Positions 11,125 through 23,104 of a stretch of 64,000 nt of DNA are shown in pieces. The notes beneath the pieces are model-generated. The model was not told where the DNA came from. It made no database searches and saw nothing but the letters and a program-made list of their open reading frames with translations. The stretch comes from Bettongia penicillata ogilbyi (taxonomy: Eukaryota; Chordata; Mammalia; Diprotodontia; Potoroidae). The stretch spans positions 2,232,001-2,296,000 of the forward strand of contig JAJHZJ010000041.1 in the NCBI GenBank assembly GCA_023548195.1, read 5' to 3'. The position numbers and the translations under genes are program-made. Position 1 is the stretch's first letter. The number at the start of each line of letters is the position of its first letter.

Positions 11125-11460
11125 ATGACAGAGCAGCGCAACAGCTTCCTCATAGACCTCCAGGATCATCATATGGTTCTACTCAGGAAGCCATTGAATC
11201 TTATAGCTGGAAGGATTTTCAGGAGTCTTCTAGTTTCCTACCTGAAGAATGAATCTCTTTTACATCTTGGATGGGTAGTCCTCCAGCCCTGAAGACCTAC
11301 GGCGACGGGGAGTTCACTGCCTACTGAAGCGGCCAATTTTTGATGGCTAATTATTGGCCAATTTTTTCTTATGTTGAGCCAAAATCTTTTTTTGTTGTAA
11401 CTTCCTCTGTTCCTAGTTTTGCCCTCTGGGGTCAAGCAGAATAAGTTTTATTCTCACTTT

Positions 11461-11702
11461 TACATGTTATTGTTCAGTCATGTCCAACTCTTTATGATCC
11501 CATTTTGGTTTTTTTTGGCAAAGACACTTGAGTAGTTTGCCATTTTCTTCTCCAACTCAGTTTACTGATGAGGGAACTGAGGCAAACAGGGTTGTGACTT
11601 GCCCAGGGTCACATAGCTAGGAAGTATCTGAGGTGAGATTTGAACTCAGATCCTCCTGAGTCCAGGCCTAGGGCTCTATCCACTGTGCCACCAAGCTGCA
11701 CA
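11461..11702 (-). mobile_element. MAR1-type SINE, reverse orientation
   Basis: Plus strand reads 'tgttcagtca tgtccaactc tttatgatcc cattttgg', 'ggcaaagaca cttgagtagt ttgcc', 'gacttgccca gggtcacata gcta' and 'gctctatcca ctgtgccacc'. It is full length and inserted into the L3 copy. Confidence 0.92.
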
Positions 11703-11939
11703 CTTTTATGCGACAAGTTGTCAAGTATTGACAACAAAGATATCATATCCCTACTAACTCCATTATTCTTTAGGTTATCTCTAGTTCTTTCACCTACTCC
11801 AAATCTGCCATCACTCTGAGTTCCCTGGCCATCCTAACAGTCCTCTTCTGGCCTCAGTTTAGCTTTCCAGTTTCCCTACTAAAATGTACTGTCTGGGACC
11901 GAACACAATTCTCCCATTGTGTTCTAACATAGTAGGATC

Positions 11940-12197
11940 GAGGCAGCTAGCTTTTGAAGTAGATAGAGGGCTGCACCTACAGTCAGGAAGACTCATCTTC
12001 CAAAATTCAAAACTGGTCTCAAAGACTTATTAGCTGTGTGACCCTGGCCAAGTCACTTAATCCTGTTTGCCTCAGTTTCCTCATCTGTCAAATGAGCTGG
12101 AGAAGGCTTTGCTTCCCAACCCAAACCAAAATAACCACCCCAAAAACACCCAAATGGGGTCACAGGGAGTTGAACATGACTGAAAAATGACCATATA
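11940..12197 (+). mobile_element. MAR1-type SINE
   Basis: It reads from the tRNA-like head ('gaggcagcta g') through 'tagctgtgtg accctggcca agtcacttaa' to 'caaatggggt cacagggagt' and 'acatgactga aaaatg'. It is inserted into the same L3 copy, in the opposite orientation to its neighbour. Confidence 0.92.
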
Positions 12198-12320
12198 GTG
12201 GGATTATCACTTCCCTTGCTCTGCACAATATATTTTTATTAAAGCAGCCTAGGATTACATTAGGTTTTATTTTTGGGTGTCTCATCATACTGTCGAATAC
12301 TTTGTAACAATCTTTGCAAT

Positions 12321-13043
12321 TTTTATAACATTACTTTGCAATCAGTTCTCTGCAAAGATGGTATTTGTGGCTAAGCATCAAGCAGTCATATTCAGGGGGT
12401 GGGTTTAAATCAGTAAACATCTGATAAAGTTTCAGACCCAATTTCTTTCTTCTGGGATTTTGTATCTTTGTTGATGGGTCCAAGGGATGGGCTGGGAAAA
12501 ATGTAGCCTTAGCTAGTAGAGGGCAAAAGGTGATTAGAGACTTCCTGCCCACCCCACTCCTTCCCATCTGAAAATGTTTCCAGTAAGAAAGAAACCACCT
12601 TTATTAAAGGCTTTTCACCTTCCAGTAGCATGATTTAGAGCAGCTATCTCAGTTAAGAATCTGCACATGGTTGCTTTGTTAAATCCACAGAGTTGAGGTC
12701 ACGATTACTTTTAAGAGCTGACTAGTTACCTATAAAGAAAGCTCTGTCTCCATAACAATCACTGGAGAATTATAGTTTAAAATATTTTTCATAACAATCT
12801 ACAAAATGGTTCTTGGGTTAAAAGCAATCTTACCAGTAGGGAGTTGGCCATAGCCCACATTTGCCACAGTACATAGGCTATAGCCTTATCTTGCTACACA
12901 ATCTCCCTTGATAAAATTGTGTTCATTGGAAACTAAAAACTGCTTTGATAGCTGAATGACTGCCCTAGAGACTGTCCTGGAGGGAAACGTGGTTCCATGG
13001 AAAAGCACTGCAAGAATTTCAGGTTCTTTATGAAATACCGTAT
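12321..13043. other. Unique sequence
   Basis: No gene or named repeat. The 78-codon minus-strand frame at 12331-12567 lacks any recognisable domain. The segment 12590-12830 is low in repeats and could be conserved, but this was not tested. Confidence 0.4.
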
Positions 13044-13232
13044 TGTCTCCCTCCTGCTCCTGTATTAGAGAAAATTCAGAGAAAACAAGGGAAAAATCAC
13101 AGGAATAAATGCAATCTGTTATTTCGTTTCTATCCTTGGATTAGGATTGTGAGAGGCAAGGCAGATTTTTCCATTTTGTAGATAAAGACACTGAAGCATT
13201 AGTGAAATTAGACTATAGAACTGAATAGAATA
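13044..13232 (+). repeat. Copy A of an unexplained ~200-bp repeat
   Basis: It is similar to 15974-16190 in the same orientation. Both begin 'tgtctccctc ct', share 'aggaataaat gcaatctg' followed by an AT-rich stretch and 'tttctat', and end with a segment like 'ccattttgta gataaagaca ctgaagcatt agtgaaatta ga'. The last part faintly resembles the MIR core. The family is not recognised. Confidence 0.7.
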
Positions 13233-15019
13233 TAGTAATGAAATACAGTGTATTCTCACTGGAGATTGATATATGTTTCTCTTAAGTAGATAAAAAAGGC
13301 ATTTAGATTTTTAGAACATGATGTTCACTCAAAACCACCACACAAAATACTGTTAGAGCAACCCAGGAAAATGTTAACAACAAAGACATAGGAAGTAATG
13401 AATAAAAAATTTTTTTTTCTCAACAGATTCACTCCACTCACTTGTTTTTGTGTATTAAGCCAGTGGGAAAAATCCAGTTATCAGTAGCTTTGCATTTGAA
13501 ACAAGCTCTGATGTGTTAGATAACAAGTATAAACTAGAGTAAGCTTTGTTATTAAACCAGACTCTTCCTTGTGCCCTAGGCCATGTTTCTATTTGCCAAA
13601 ATTGCTAGTTCATTCAATCAAAAAACAATTGAACTCATTATTTGTCATCAAGTAGACCAAAAAGCCTTTGGGAGTGAATGTATCCACTTTTTAACCAGTT
13701 CTCTTAACACTGTTAATAGTTTCATTCATTCCGGAAAGGAAGCAAAGAGCCCTTGGAGGTAACTGATTGGTCTACTTACCTAAATAATAATAGTCATCAT
13801 CATCTATGAACCAAAACTCAATTTTCTGAAAATAAGAGTGTGGCTTCATAGCACCCAGTTTAATTTAGGGGTGATTTATTTACAGGGGAAAGTGTGGTTC
13901 ATATTACTTGCCAATATCTGAAGTTTTGACAGCCATGTTGTTAAAACTACAGAGTAGCCCATTAAAAATAAGTGACATTTCGATTTCTCTTTATTTAGGT
14001 AACTAATAAGAATTATTACTTAGTTTGATCTCTGATTTGCAGTTTTCTCATTACAAACATTCTAGAGCTGCTTAATACAATATTATCACTATGTATTTTT
14101 TGAGAAGAATATCCCACATTCATTATTTTATTTACACGTTACTTCCACATGGTTTTCTTTTGCTCTGCCCAAATCCCTTCTGGTTGTAAGTTGTCCACAT
14201 TAACTGACAAAATGATAAGAAGTGACTGGTTCGTTCAGTGGAGAAGTGGTCTAAGAGGGGAACAAAAGATTGGGTACAACACACAAGGCAGCTAGGAGCT
14301 CATTTTAGAGTAGAGCAACATTTCATAGGTTTTCCACTCTTACAATGGAGTGGGATCAGGGAGAACTGGGTGAGGACTTGGCATATAAAAATGGTGTTCT
14401 AGCTTTTTTTTCTTTCTTCTTGCCTTATGGTTAAAAGCTTTCATTGGGGATGGTCAATAAATAATCTGGAGATAACATTTTCCCTCTGAATATGTAACAA
14501 ATGGCTCTACACGTGTCTCAGAGTGTAAATTGTCCTAAGAATAGAATCTACCTACCTTAGACCCTGTAATTCACCAATGGAAATTTCCCTACGGGGGAGA
14601 CACAGGGAAAATTTGTCCCTCTTTTTCTCATGCCTTTTCCACACTTGCATCTTACTCACTAGCTGAACCAAATTTTCCATTTTTCCCCATTCCCTTCCCA
14701 AAGAAAGTTGGTTTTTTTTGGGGGGGGGGAAACAGAAGGGAAGGGGAGAGATAGCTAAGATACTGTGTAACAGTGAACAACCTTTCTTTTTTTCCAGTAA
14801 GGTTACCACAAAGGAATCAGAGAACAAACAGGCTTCTGTCATAGCAGGAGAGATTTAGATTAACTGAGAATGACTTTCTAGCTATAAGATTTTTTGGACA
14901 CTGAAATTCCTTACTAATAGGTATTGGGAAATCTTTTTCAGAGAAGGATAGATACATATTCATTTTAAAAAAAAGATACTTTATAATTCCATACAAAATC
15001 CACACACAAAGAACTCTGG
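13233..15019. other. Unique low-repeat sequence
   Basis: One of the longest repeat-free stretches of the window. The part at 13430-14100 in particular has no transposon signature and is a candidate for conserved non-coding DNA. A T8G9 junction lies at 14712-14731. Frames of 96 and 62 codons on the minus strand (14552-15005) have no domain. Confidence 0.4.
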
Positions 15020-15235
15020 GTTCTGTAGTCAGGAAGAGAGGAGTTCAGTTTCTTCTTCAGATTTGTACTAGCTGTGAGACCCTGGGCAAGTCACTTTACC
15101 AGCATCTACTTTAGGATCCTCAATTGTAAAGTGAAGATAATAATTGCACCTACCTCAAAACGTTGTTATGAGGATCAAAGGAAATAACCTTTGCAACATG
15201 CTTGGTACATAGTAGGTGTTGAATAAATGTTTGCT
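15020..15235 (+). mobile_element. MIR
   Basis: Nearly complete: 'tagctgtgag accctgggca agtcacttta', 'tgtaaagtga agataataat', 'cacctacctc', 'gttgttatga ggatcaaa' and the L2-like end 'gcttggtaca tagtaggtgt tgaataaatg'. Confidence 0.9.
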
Positions 15236-15364
15236 CCCCTGCCCTCTTCCACCCCTTATAGATAGGTACATTTAATGCTGTGTCTGAAAAATGCCCAAAT
15301 ATCCGTTGATCCTTCGGATGACAAAAATTTGGTTTGACTGAATTGATTCCGTGTTGTACTTATA

Positions 15365-15530
15365 GGAGAAGCAATATGTTATAGTAGATAGAAACCTCCT
15401 ACAAAACCAAGAGTTGGGTTCAGTTCTTGCCTTTAGCACATACTGGCTGTGGTACCCTGGACAAGTCACTTTCTCTCTGAGTGGTCTAGGCTTGTAGAGG
15501 GAATTTCCTCATCCAAACAAAGAAAGAAAC
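15365..15530 (+). mobile_element. tRNA-derived SINE fragment
   Basis: Head 'atgttatagt agatagaaac ctcc', B-box-like 'gggttcagtt ct', and 'tggctgtggt accctggaca agtcactttc'. The tail is replaced by an A-rich AAAC/AAAG stretch. Confidence 0.7.
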
Positions 15531-15973
15531 AAACAAAAAACCCACTGGACTAGTCTCTAACCAATTTGTGTAAGCACCCTAAATCAATTAACTTTGCATG
15601 TGATATTTATTTGTGAAGTTATCCCTTTTTCATACCTCTCTTTTGAGAAAATAAAGAAAAAAGGATTTCTTAAACAATTATCTTCTCCTCACCCTCACTT
15701 TTTTTTCTTCCTGATTTCAAACAAAAAAGACTGTAATCAATCAGTTTCACAGCTGGAGGCAATGGCGATTTAGATAAGAGTACCAGATTGAGGTCGGAAG
15801 GAAGGCGGTAGAGAATAAATGCTGGGAGATCTAGAAGCATATTGCTTTTCAATTGATTGATATATAACATTTTGTATATCCCTGTTCTTTGTAAGTAGAG
15901 GTAATCTTATAAAGATTAATAGCTATTGCTTGAATGAAGGCAGTCCAGGAAGTTGGCAGATGCTTCTTTTGAA
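15531..15973. other. Unique AT-rich sequence
   Basis: Nothing recognisable. The minus-strand 66-codon frame at 15670-15870 has no domain. Confidence 0.4.
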
Positions 15974-16190
15974 TGTCTCCCTCCTATTCCTACTTGGATG
16001 GGGGGTGGGACGGGGAGATAGGGGTTGAGAATCATAGGGAAAAAAAGAGGGGGAATCATAGGAATAAATGCAATCTGAGTATTTTGTTTCTATGCTAAGA
16101 CTGATAGATAGGCAAGACAGGTGTTCCCATTTTATGGATGAAAACAATAAGGCACTAGAGAAATTAGGCTGTTGAATTGAATCAAATTCC
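15974..16190 (+). repeat. Copy B of an unexplained ~200-bp repeat
   Basis: Partner of 13044-13232. It carries an extra G-rich insert (about 15998-16030) relative to copy A. See findings. Confidence 0.7.
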
Positions 16191-16939
16191 ATATCCAAAT
16201 ATATATGCATATCCAAATATATCTAACCAGATAGCTAGGGGCTGAAGTGGTACCAGAATTCAGGCTCCTCCAAGGACTGACAGTCTTTTTGTTTGGATCC
16301 CATTGCCTTCCTGCAGCAGAATCAGACATAACAAGGCTGGTTGGACAATGGGGCACTGCACCCCCTGGAGTCAGAAAGCAACTGATTTAATTGAAACCAA
16401 TTTCCCATTATCCTGAAAAATCAGGAGTGGGTCTCCAGTGTATTATATGGATATTACTTTCTCCTAAACAAGACCATGTCTAAATTCCAAGTCACTTAGG
16501 AGGTCTGCCACAGGCTCTGATAACTGAGTAGATTGACCTGGATAAAAAAACAAAACCCAAAAAAACCTTTGCCCATGTTGCCTCAGGCATATTTAAGTAA
16601 TTGTTCTGACCTTGCCCCAGCAAGATTGATTATGTGAGGCACTACTATCACCTATAATATTTAAGCTTTCACTATAGATTACTTCAAAATGTATTAAAAT
16701 ATATTGTACAGGTAGGGACAAAGAACTGTATACAGTGGTAACACCAATTTAGTACATAGTGTACTTGGTTATTCAGATCTTTATTAGGGTTAGATCAGGA
16801 TTAGGGATCTCATTAAACTCATGATACTTACCCATGGAAAGAGGAAGGGGAATGAGGCAATTTTGTATCTGTGAAGATACAATATTTTGATCAAGTAAAT
16901 GGGTACTTAGATTTGATCTTAAAGATAATAGAAAGTACC
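16191..16939. other. Unique sequence
   Basis: Includes a short 'atatccaaat' repeat at 16190-16225. No gene or named repeat was recognised. Confidence 0.4.
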
Positions 16940-17215
16940 TGTTCATCTTTAAGCAGGCTATAACAGTAGCCTACACTTACAGTTTACAAGCACTTTCCAA
17001 ATATTATCTCACTTGAGTGGAGACATTGAATTAGGAAGATAACTTAATCTGGAGTTGGGAAAGTAGGTTCCAGTTTGAGGGCTCCTAGTCACTCCCTTAG
17101 TGCTTTAGGCTTGTCTCTTCCTTGGACATGTTTCCTCATCTACAAAATGAATGAGTTGGACAGGATGGACATTAAGGCCTATTTAGCTCTAAATCCTAGG
17201 GTCCTATAAGAAATC
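16940..17215. mobile_element. MIR fragment (-) followed by MON/THER-type SINE (+)
   Basis: 16940-17020 reads 'ttacagttta caagcacttt ccaaatatta tctca' (MIR, minus). 17030-17215 reads 'gtttcctcat ctacaaaatg', 'gagttggaca ggatgg' and 'ctctaaatcc tagggtccta', a plus-strand SINE with L3-like tail. Confidence 0.65.
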
Positions 17216-17292
17216 ATCTATGCCCAAAGGACGGGTGGTCATTTGACTTTATTAGTAAATGTGTTGGGAGCTGGGGGTGGGCTATAGAGAAT

Positions 17293-17460
17293 CTATAGTA
17301 GAGAGTCCTTTTTGATCATAATTTTATCACCCCTGTTTGACCCTTCACACATAACCGCCAGATTTGTTCTATGGAACCTTGGTTTATCATTTTTCTTTAT
17401 TATTTCTCTGATGGCATGGTCTTCTTCAGCAACAAAAGATGAACACACCCACACACATAT
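17293..17460 (+). mobile_element. RTE LINE or RTE-tailed SINE, 3' end
   Basis: It ends with 'tttctctgat ggcatggtct tcttcagcaa c' and 'aaaagatgaa cacac', the same 3' end as the SINE at 50050-50345. This end is shared by marsupial RTE LINEs and the SINEs they mobilise. The upstream part is too short to tell which. Confidence 0.65.
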
Positions 17461-17509
17461 AGTATAGGAGCTGAAATTCTTCCTCATCATTAAGGTTGAT
17501 ACATTCTTA

Positions 17510-18650
17510 TTCAATCAACCAGTGAATCAATAAACATTTATGAAGTACCTACTGTATATTAGACCCTTTACTAGGTGCTGGGGATACAAGTACAAAGAAT
17601 GACACAATCCCTATTCATAAAGAGCTTACGATCTGATGGGAAAGGCAACAAATATATATGTAAACATGTACATCAAAAATATAAAGTAAATAAGTACAAA
17701 TATATACAAGGTAGTTAAATGCAAGGTGTTTTGGGAGGGATGATACTAGCAGTTGACCTGATTAGGTAAGGCTTCAAGCAGAAGACAGTGTTTAAGGATG
17801 CTTGCAAGAGAGAAAATGTGAGCAGAAGGAGAGAATGCATTCCAGGTACGAGGGAGATCCAGTTTAAAGGTGTGGAGACGGAAGATAACAGGGACTTGTG
17901 GGACCCATCAAGAGTTGAGATCAGGTTGTTAAGATTTCACTGTGAGCATTTACACCTGGGAAATCAGTAAATGCTACAAATCAAGGGGTCGCTAAGCGGG
18001 ACAATGGATGGAGTGCCAGACCTTGAGTCGGGAAGACTCACATCCCAAAGTTCAAGTCTTGCCTCAAACACTTCCTAGCCGTGTGACCCTGGGCAAGTCA
18101 CTTAATCCTGTTTATCTCAGTTTCTTCAATCTGTTAAGTGAACTAGAGAAGGAAATGACAAACCCCTCCAGTATCTTAGCCAAGAAAATCCAAATAGGAT
18201 CATGAAGAGTTGGACATGACTGAAAAACAAATAAATCAAGGCTGGATTTACTGTTTTGCTCATTATCCAGACTGAAGGAGGTAATGGAGAAAATGTTAAT
18301 AATGCAGATTAAATTTGCGGCCACATTTCCCAATCCTTCCCTGAGCCACTTGTTAAGTATTTTCATACACTTCTGAGAGATGGAATGCCATGTTGAGAAA
18401 TTTATATTTCATCCTAGAGGCAATAGGGAAGCCACTGGAATTGATTGAATGGGGGAGCCACATGGTCCGATTTGAGTTTAATGAACATTAATTTGGCTGC
18501 ATGTTGTAAGAGGCTTTGGAGTGGTGAGATACGTGAGTTAGGGAGACCAATTAAGAAGCTGCTGCAACAGTCAAGACAAGAAATCGCAAAGGCCTAAACT
18601 AGGGTGGTAGCTAGTAATTCAGTCCAATTGTACTTGAGTTTATTTCTGAC
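17510..18650 (-). mobile_element. L2 LINE 3' part, reverse orientation, split by a SINE
   Basis: Plus strand begins 'caataaacat ttatgaagta cctactgtat' and 'ctaggtgctg gggataca', the complement of the L2 3' end. It then runs back through the 3' UTR ('gaatgcattc caggtacgag', 'tttatatttc atcctagagg caatagggaa gccactgg') to about 18650. A SINE interrupts it at 17985-18240. Frames at 17788-17970 and 18112-18366 are inside repeats. Confidence 0.85.
17985..18240 (+). mobile_element. MAR1-type SINE
   Basis: Head 'gtcgctaagc gggacaatgg atgg', then 'gccgtgtgac cctgggcaag tcacttaatc', 'gaaggaaatg acaaacccct' and 'ttggacatga ctgaaaaaca'. Inserted within the L2 copy. Frame 18008-18205 is its shadow. Confidence 0.9.
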
Positions 18651-19679
18651 AAATGGGATGATAATTCTTTTTTTGTTTGTTTTTTAAGGAGGAAGGGGGC
18701 TGGAGCTGTTTCTACAAAGTCATTCAACACTTCAACGATCTATACATTCATTGGTGTGGGAGGGCCCTCCGCTGATACAAGTTTCAACCCCCTTTTGCTT
18801 AATAGGTGGTTGGTTCCTTGTCAACTGCTGTAGCTGACACAAACTGTTAGGGAGGAGCCAAGTTTCTGATCCTGATCCTCTCTAAGCTCAGTTAGGCTGA
18901 TTCTAAGATGGCAGAAAAGTCATTGATGGGTCCATACTCAGAGTATTTCCATCTGCATGTGAGCCTACCTAGCTTGAACTCTGTTGGAATAGTCTTTGGA
19001 AACCCTGGGGCACTTGCATTCTGATATAGCATCTGAGCAGGACTTCAGGGGAGGATTAATGTAGATAAACTATGGTCATTTAAGAAATATGAAATATGGT
19101 ATGGAAATAGCAAGTATTTTTACTTACCCTTTCCTTTTGTGCTGCAATTGAAGGGCCTCTGTGGACCATGGAGCAATAGCTGTAGTTTCTATTGTCATCT
19201 TAGGTTGTTCCAATATACTTTCAGTACTTTTTTTTAATTTCTTGAATCTCTTCTTCATTAAAAAAACCCAGTTTTGTCTTATTTTAGATTTTCTTTTGCC
19301 CTGTCCAGTCTCTTGTTATTCAAAATAGCCTTTGGTTATTTTTTGCATTCAAAAGATGTGTGTGTACTTGGGCCCATTAGATAATGTGGCAAGCAGTAAG
19401 GAGTTCTGTAAGTGTTCTTTTCAAGGGATTCTTTTCCGTATGGTGATTTCCAACCCTGGATAATTTTCTGCAGAATGACATAAACTGACTGCTTGCACCC
19501 CATTTAGAAGCCCCATTTCAGTAGGAACCACGAATGGAATTCACAGATTTTTTTTTTCTCTGCTAAGTAAGGCATCTGTCCATTATTTGCTTAAGCGTAT
19601 TGAATCAATTTTTTGTGAACAAATTTTCCCATGCTTGTGATAGTCTGCAACCTTGAGTGAGAGTGCCACCTGCTGGCTA
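18651..19679. other. Unique sequence
   Basis: No gene or named repeat. The stretch 18700-19030 is less AT-rich than its surroundings and repeat-free. Confidence 0.4.
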
Positions 19680-19795
19680 ACCTTTCTATTGTTTTTAATT
19701 TCCAACATTCACTTTTATAAGATTTTGAGTTCTAAATTTGCTCCTCCTCCCTCCCCTTCTTCCCAAGGTGGTACACAAGCTGATAAATAGCCTTT
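19680..19795 (-). mobile_element. L1 3' end fragment, reverse orientation
   Basis: 'ccaacattca cttttataag attttgagtt c' and 'ctcctcctcc ctccccttct tccc' match the start of the larger minus-strand L1 at 32112, i.e. the last ~110 bases of a marsupial L1. Confidence 0.75.
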
Positions 19796-20399
19796 CTATT
19801 ATTTAATTATTTTCCATTTTGCACACCCAAGGCTTTGGTTTGTAATTAGAATGGACAGCTTGAAGTTCTTACAGGGGGCAAATACTCATGCATCTTTTAA
19901 TTTCAGGCTATAAGCAAGAGTTTCCTGTTTGATTGTAGCATGATCTTTGTGGAAGTGCTCAAATATAGGAGAAAAACATTCAGTATGATAAATCAAACTT
20001 GCGTTATTTTTTACAAAGCTTAGCAGGTTCAAGAATGCAATAAATAGTTCTATGTTTATAGTGTTCACATATATGTGGTTTGTACATAAGATGTGTAGGT
20101 AACTATACTGGGGTCTTGTATTTTATGTCATATAGAGGGAGATAGTAGAAAACAAAATAAAGTTGTAGCAAAATGAAAGCAGAGCTCACAGGTTCTAATT
20201 GAAAAGGCAAATAAAGGAATTGTTTTTATTGTTGGTCCAAAAGTTACAAGAAACATCATTTCATGGAATATTTGGCCATCTAGTATTGCGGTATTCATGA
20301 TAAGGATTTGCAATAGGACCAATATGGAAATAACTGTAGCTTGTGTGTCAACATAATTTTTAAAGGATGATATTGTAGGATGATATAAAGGATGAAATG
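19796..20399. other. Unique AT-rich sequence
   Basis: No gene recognised. The 60- and 98-codon minus-strand frames (19886-20068, 20128-20424) have no domain. The last part may already belong to the RTE copy that follows. Confidence 0.35.
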
Positions 20400-22340
20400 C
20401 TATAGAGAGCACAAGACCTTCCAAATTAAGTCAGCTTATACTTTGACATTTGGTAGATTTTGATGCAAAGCTGAGAATAAGTGAAAATAGTGAAAAGTGT
20501 TAGAAAATATGGATCAGTAACAAATGAGGATTAAAATTACATAGAAAACTCCTGTTTTAACATGAGGAACACCTTTGAGAAAAGAATCAGAAGCCTCTGG
20601 ATGAGGTGAGCACAAATAATACTACAAAAATTAAACTTGATCGAATGAAAATGAATCATATGAGACTCGTTCTAAATCAGTTATATCCATATGATCAGAC
20701 CATAAACTTCTTGGAAAAGATAAGAAATTATTCTTTTATTAGAAAAGATAAAAATGAACACAAAGATAGAATTAAGAAAGAATAAAGCTGAGAGAAAATA
20801 TATCATTAAAACTTGACTTTTAAAGATGAATTATTGACACTGAAGAATGGGAAGTGGATGGAGGAAAGGATGTTGACACTGATCATAGTAATTTCATATA
20901 GAAGTTGAAGTGATAAAAATAAATTGCCAAGATTAAGAGACCAACGAACCTAAAAATTTCCTTAATGAACAAAAGCTTGCTGGGCAGAGAGGTTTGGAAA
21001 CCAAGGACAAAGCAGATTTAGAATAAAAGTTTGTTTATAAAACCTTACCAAGAAGGTTGGTGGAATATTATGAGTAGAATTGCTTCATAAATCAGTGAAT
21101 AGCAGTGGAGGAGAAAACAGGTTTAAAGAAAGCTTGATGAGAGGTCCAACTTGATGAAATCATCCAAAAGGTATTTAAAGATAGACATGGAAGGAGAATG
21201 ATGAAGAGATGAAAGATGGAAAAGATCTGTAAAGATTTTTTTTAAATAACAAACTGTTTTTTGACATCAAGGAGAGTGGAATCACCACATTTAGATTCTA
21301 AAATCATAGTCCCGAATATGTTCATAGAGGAAGCAGAAATGTTACTGAGAAAACGAAGATGGGAAAAGTACCAAGATTAAACCAACTATATCCAGAGGAT
21401 GCCCTTTTGGAACTAAACTAATTTTGAAGGAACTGAATAATTGATTCACAAAGTATATGAATTATATGATTCATGATATGAATATATGATTAAAGTATAT
21501 GAGGTCTAGTGAGTTTAAGTGCCTAAGGTCATATAGGTAGCATATATTATGAAGGAGATCCAGTACAGGGTCCAACTTGAGAAGGGTTTCACTTTAGATA
21601 GGGAAGTACTCCATACATTCCAGTTTATAGGTAATATTGTGTTGATTTCTTCTGGAACATAGCACAATCTCATAGATGAGTTCTTTAATTACTCCACACA
21701 GCAAAAACCAAGGGGGTGAAAAATGTCTATTGTTTTGACTATATTTAGTTGGATGAGAAGCCTATAAAAATCATCCCTCAGTGTATGTATCTTGGAAAGA
21801 CACTGCAAAGGGAGAATGAGTTTAGCTTAGAATTTATCAGGAGAAGAAAAGCAGACTGGATTGTCTTGGGGAAATTGCAAAATTCTTTCAATTTCTTCAG
21901 GTTTCTTCCTGAAACAGAGGCCCACTTTTCAAATAATATTCTTTCAGAGCTGTATTGCTTAGAATTTTGGAATGCTAACGTTTCTGAAGACTTAAAATTG
22001 AGACTTTTTCAAAGGTTAATGGAGATGTACACGGTGGATATGAGTAAGCTGTATACATTACATATCAGGAATTGTGAACTATTCTAAATGCTGACATAAA
22101 AAATAACAAAAAATTATGGGGTTGTGATACGGTGAGAGCCAATAGATGACTCATATGCTCTGTTTGTCACTTTTGTAGTGTCAAGAGAAAGCTCCCATCA
22201 TATTGGTCTATGGGAGTAGATAGACAACTGTAAAGTAAAATGGGTGGGCATGGATGGGATTTGACCTGCATCACTGGAGGTACAACAACCCTCACTGATG
22301 AGATCACAGATCTATTTGGGTACTGAATATTGGAGAGGAA
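20400..22340 (+). mobile_element. RTE (BovB-like) LINE, decayed ORF2
   Basis: An apurinic endonuclease/reverse transcriptase ORF2 relic, broken by many frameshifts and stops. In order I can read an endonuclease-like D-F-D-A-K block (~20456), an N-T-F-E-K-R-I block (~20569), S-D-H-K-L-L (~20695), then an A-rich linker. At 21749-22087 a 112-codon open frame has Y-L-G-K-T-L and R-R-R-K-A-D-W, typical of the RTE thumb region. Past 22100 come pieces of the C-terminal 'HVVRAKD' region and the 3' UTR ('tgatgagatc acagatct'). It was the source machinery for RTE-tailed SINEs; this copy is dead. Confidence 0.75.
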
Positions 22341-23104
22341 AAGGAAGTTCTATATGGTTCCCTTGTGAATGAGGTCAGCAGTGGATGTATCTTGGCTCTG
22401 TACTTTGATTCAGGGTTTTAAATATATCTCCTAGACCTTGAATTTGGGTTTGGTATGAAACTTTTCCAAGGTGGTTTTTGGCTGGGGTCTAAATGATAGG
22501 ACAGATGATTAATTTTTTGCTTCTGCTTAGTCACTAGGGCTTTGTTTTTCCAGTGGCACTGGAAAAAGCCTTAGACTGAGTGGATTGAGACTTACAGGGG
22601 ACAGCAGTCATCTCTTTGTTTATAAGAAGTGAATGGAATGTAACAAAAACTTTATAGCCATTACTAGTGAATGCAATCTTCTGGCCAAGATAGTCTAACC
22701 TAAACAGAGATATCCCACGTAGCTCCCCACACGTACTTCAGCAAAATCCTAAAATTCATACCAAAATAAATAATGATCAAGAAATCCAATGAGAAGCTTT
22801 AATAAGGGGCATCCTCCACACTAGAAATGTTCAGAATAAAAAGATGAAATTAATTAAAAATAGTAAATTTATATGGGATTTGATCCAATAATAGTTGCAG
22901 AAAGTCTCTACCATTTTAAAGTTTATGATAAATGGTTCTTGGAAATGATAAGAAAACAGATAAAGATTCTACAATACAATTCATGTGCTAAACACTCTGA
23001 AGTGATGGTGTGAGGTGGGCATATAAAAAAGTATAAAAGGAGGACATTGGTTAGCACTGGTCCCCAGGAGAGTAACAATAGTAGGTTTTAGGTGAGATAT
23101 AAAA
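22341..23104. other. Unique sequence
   Basis: Nothing recognisable; possibly the degraded end of the RTE copy at its start. No gene. Confidence 0.35.

Larger units (their letters stand above)
11125..12320 (-). mobile_element. L3/CR1 LINE 3' UTR, reverse orientation, split by two SINEs
   Basis: Three pieces (11125-11460, 11703-11939, 12198-12320) follow one another in the order of an L3/CR1 3' region read on the minus strand. Diagnostic stretches are 'cttatagctg gaaggatttt', 'gttgtaactt cctctgttcc tagttttgcc ctctggggtc', 'tggccatcct aacagtcctc ttctgg', 'gaacacaatt ctccc' and 'aaagcagcct aggattacat tagg'. The SINEs inserted later, so the L3 copy is the oldest layer. Confidence 0.8.

Noticed and set aside
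21749..22087. 112-codon frame as a possible gene
   Set aside because: It reads as the RTE ORF2 thumb region within a longer broken ORF2, so it is a transposon relic.
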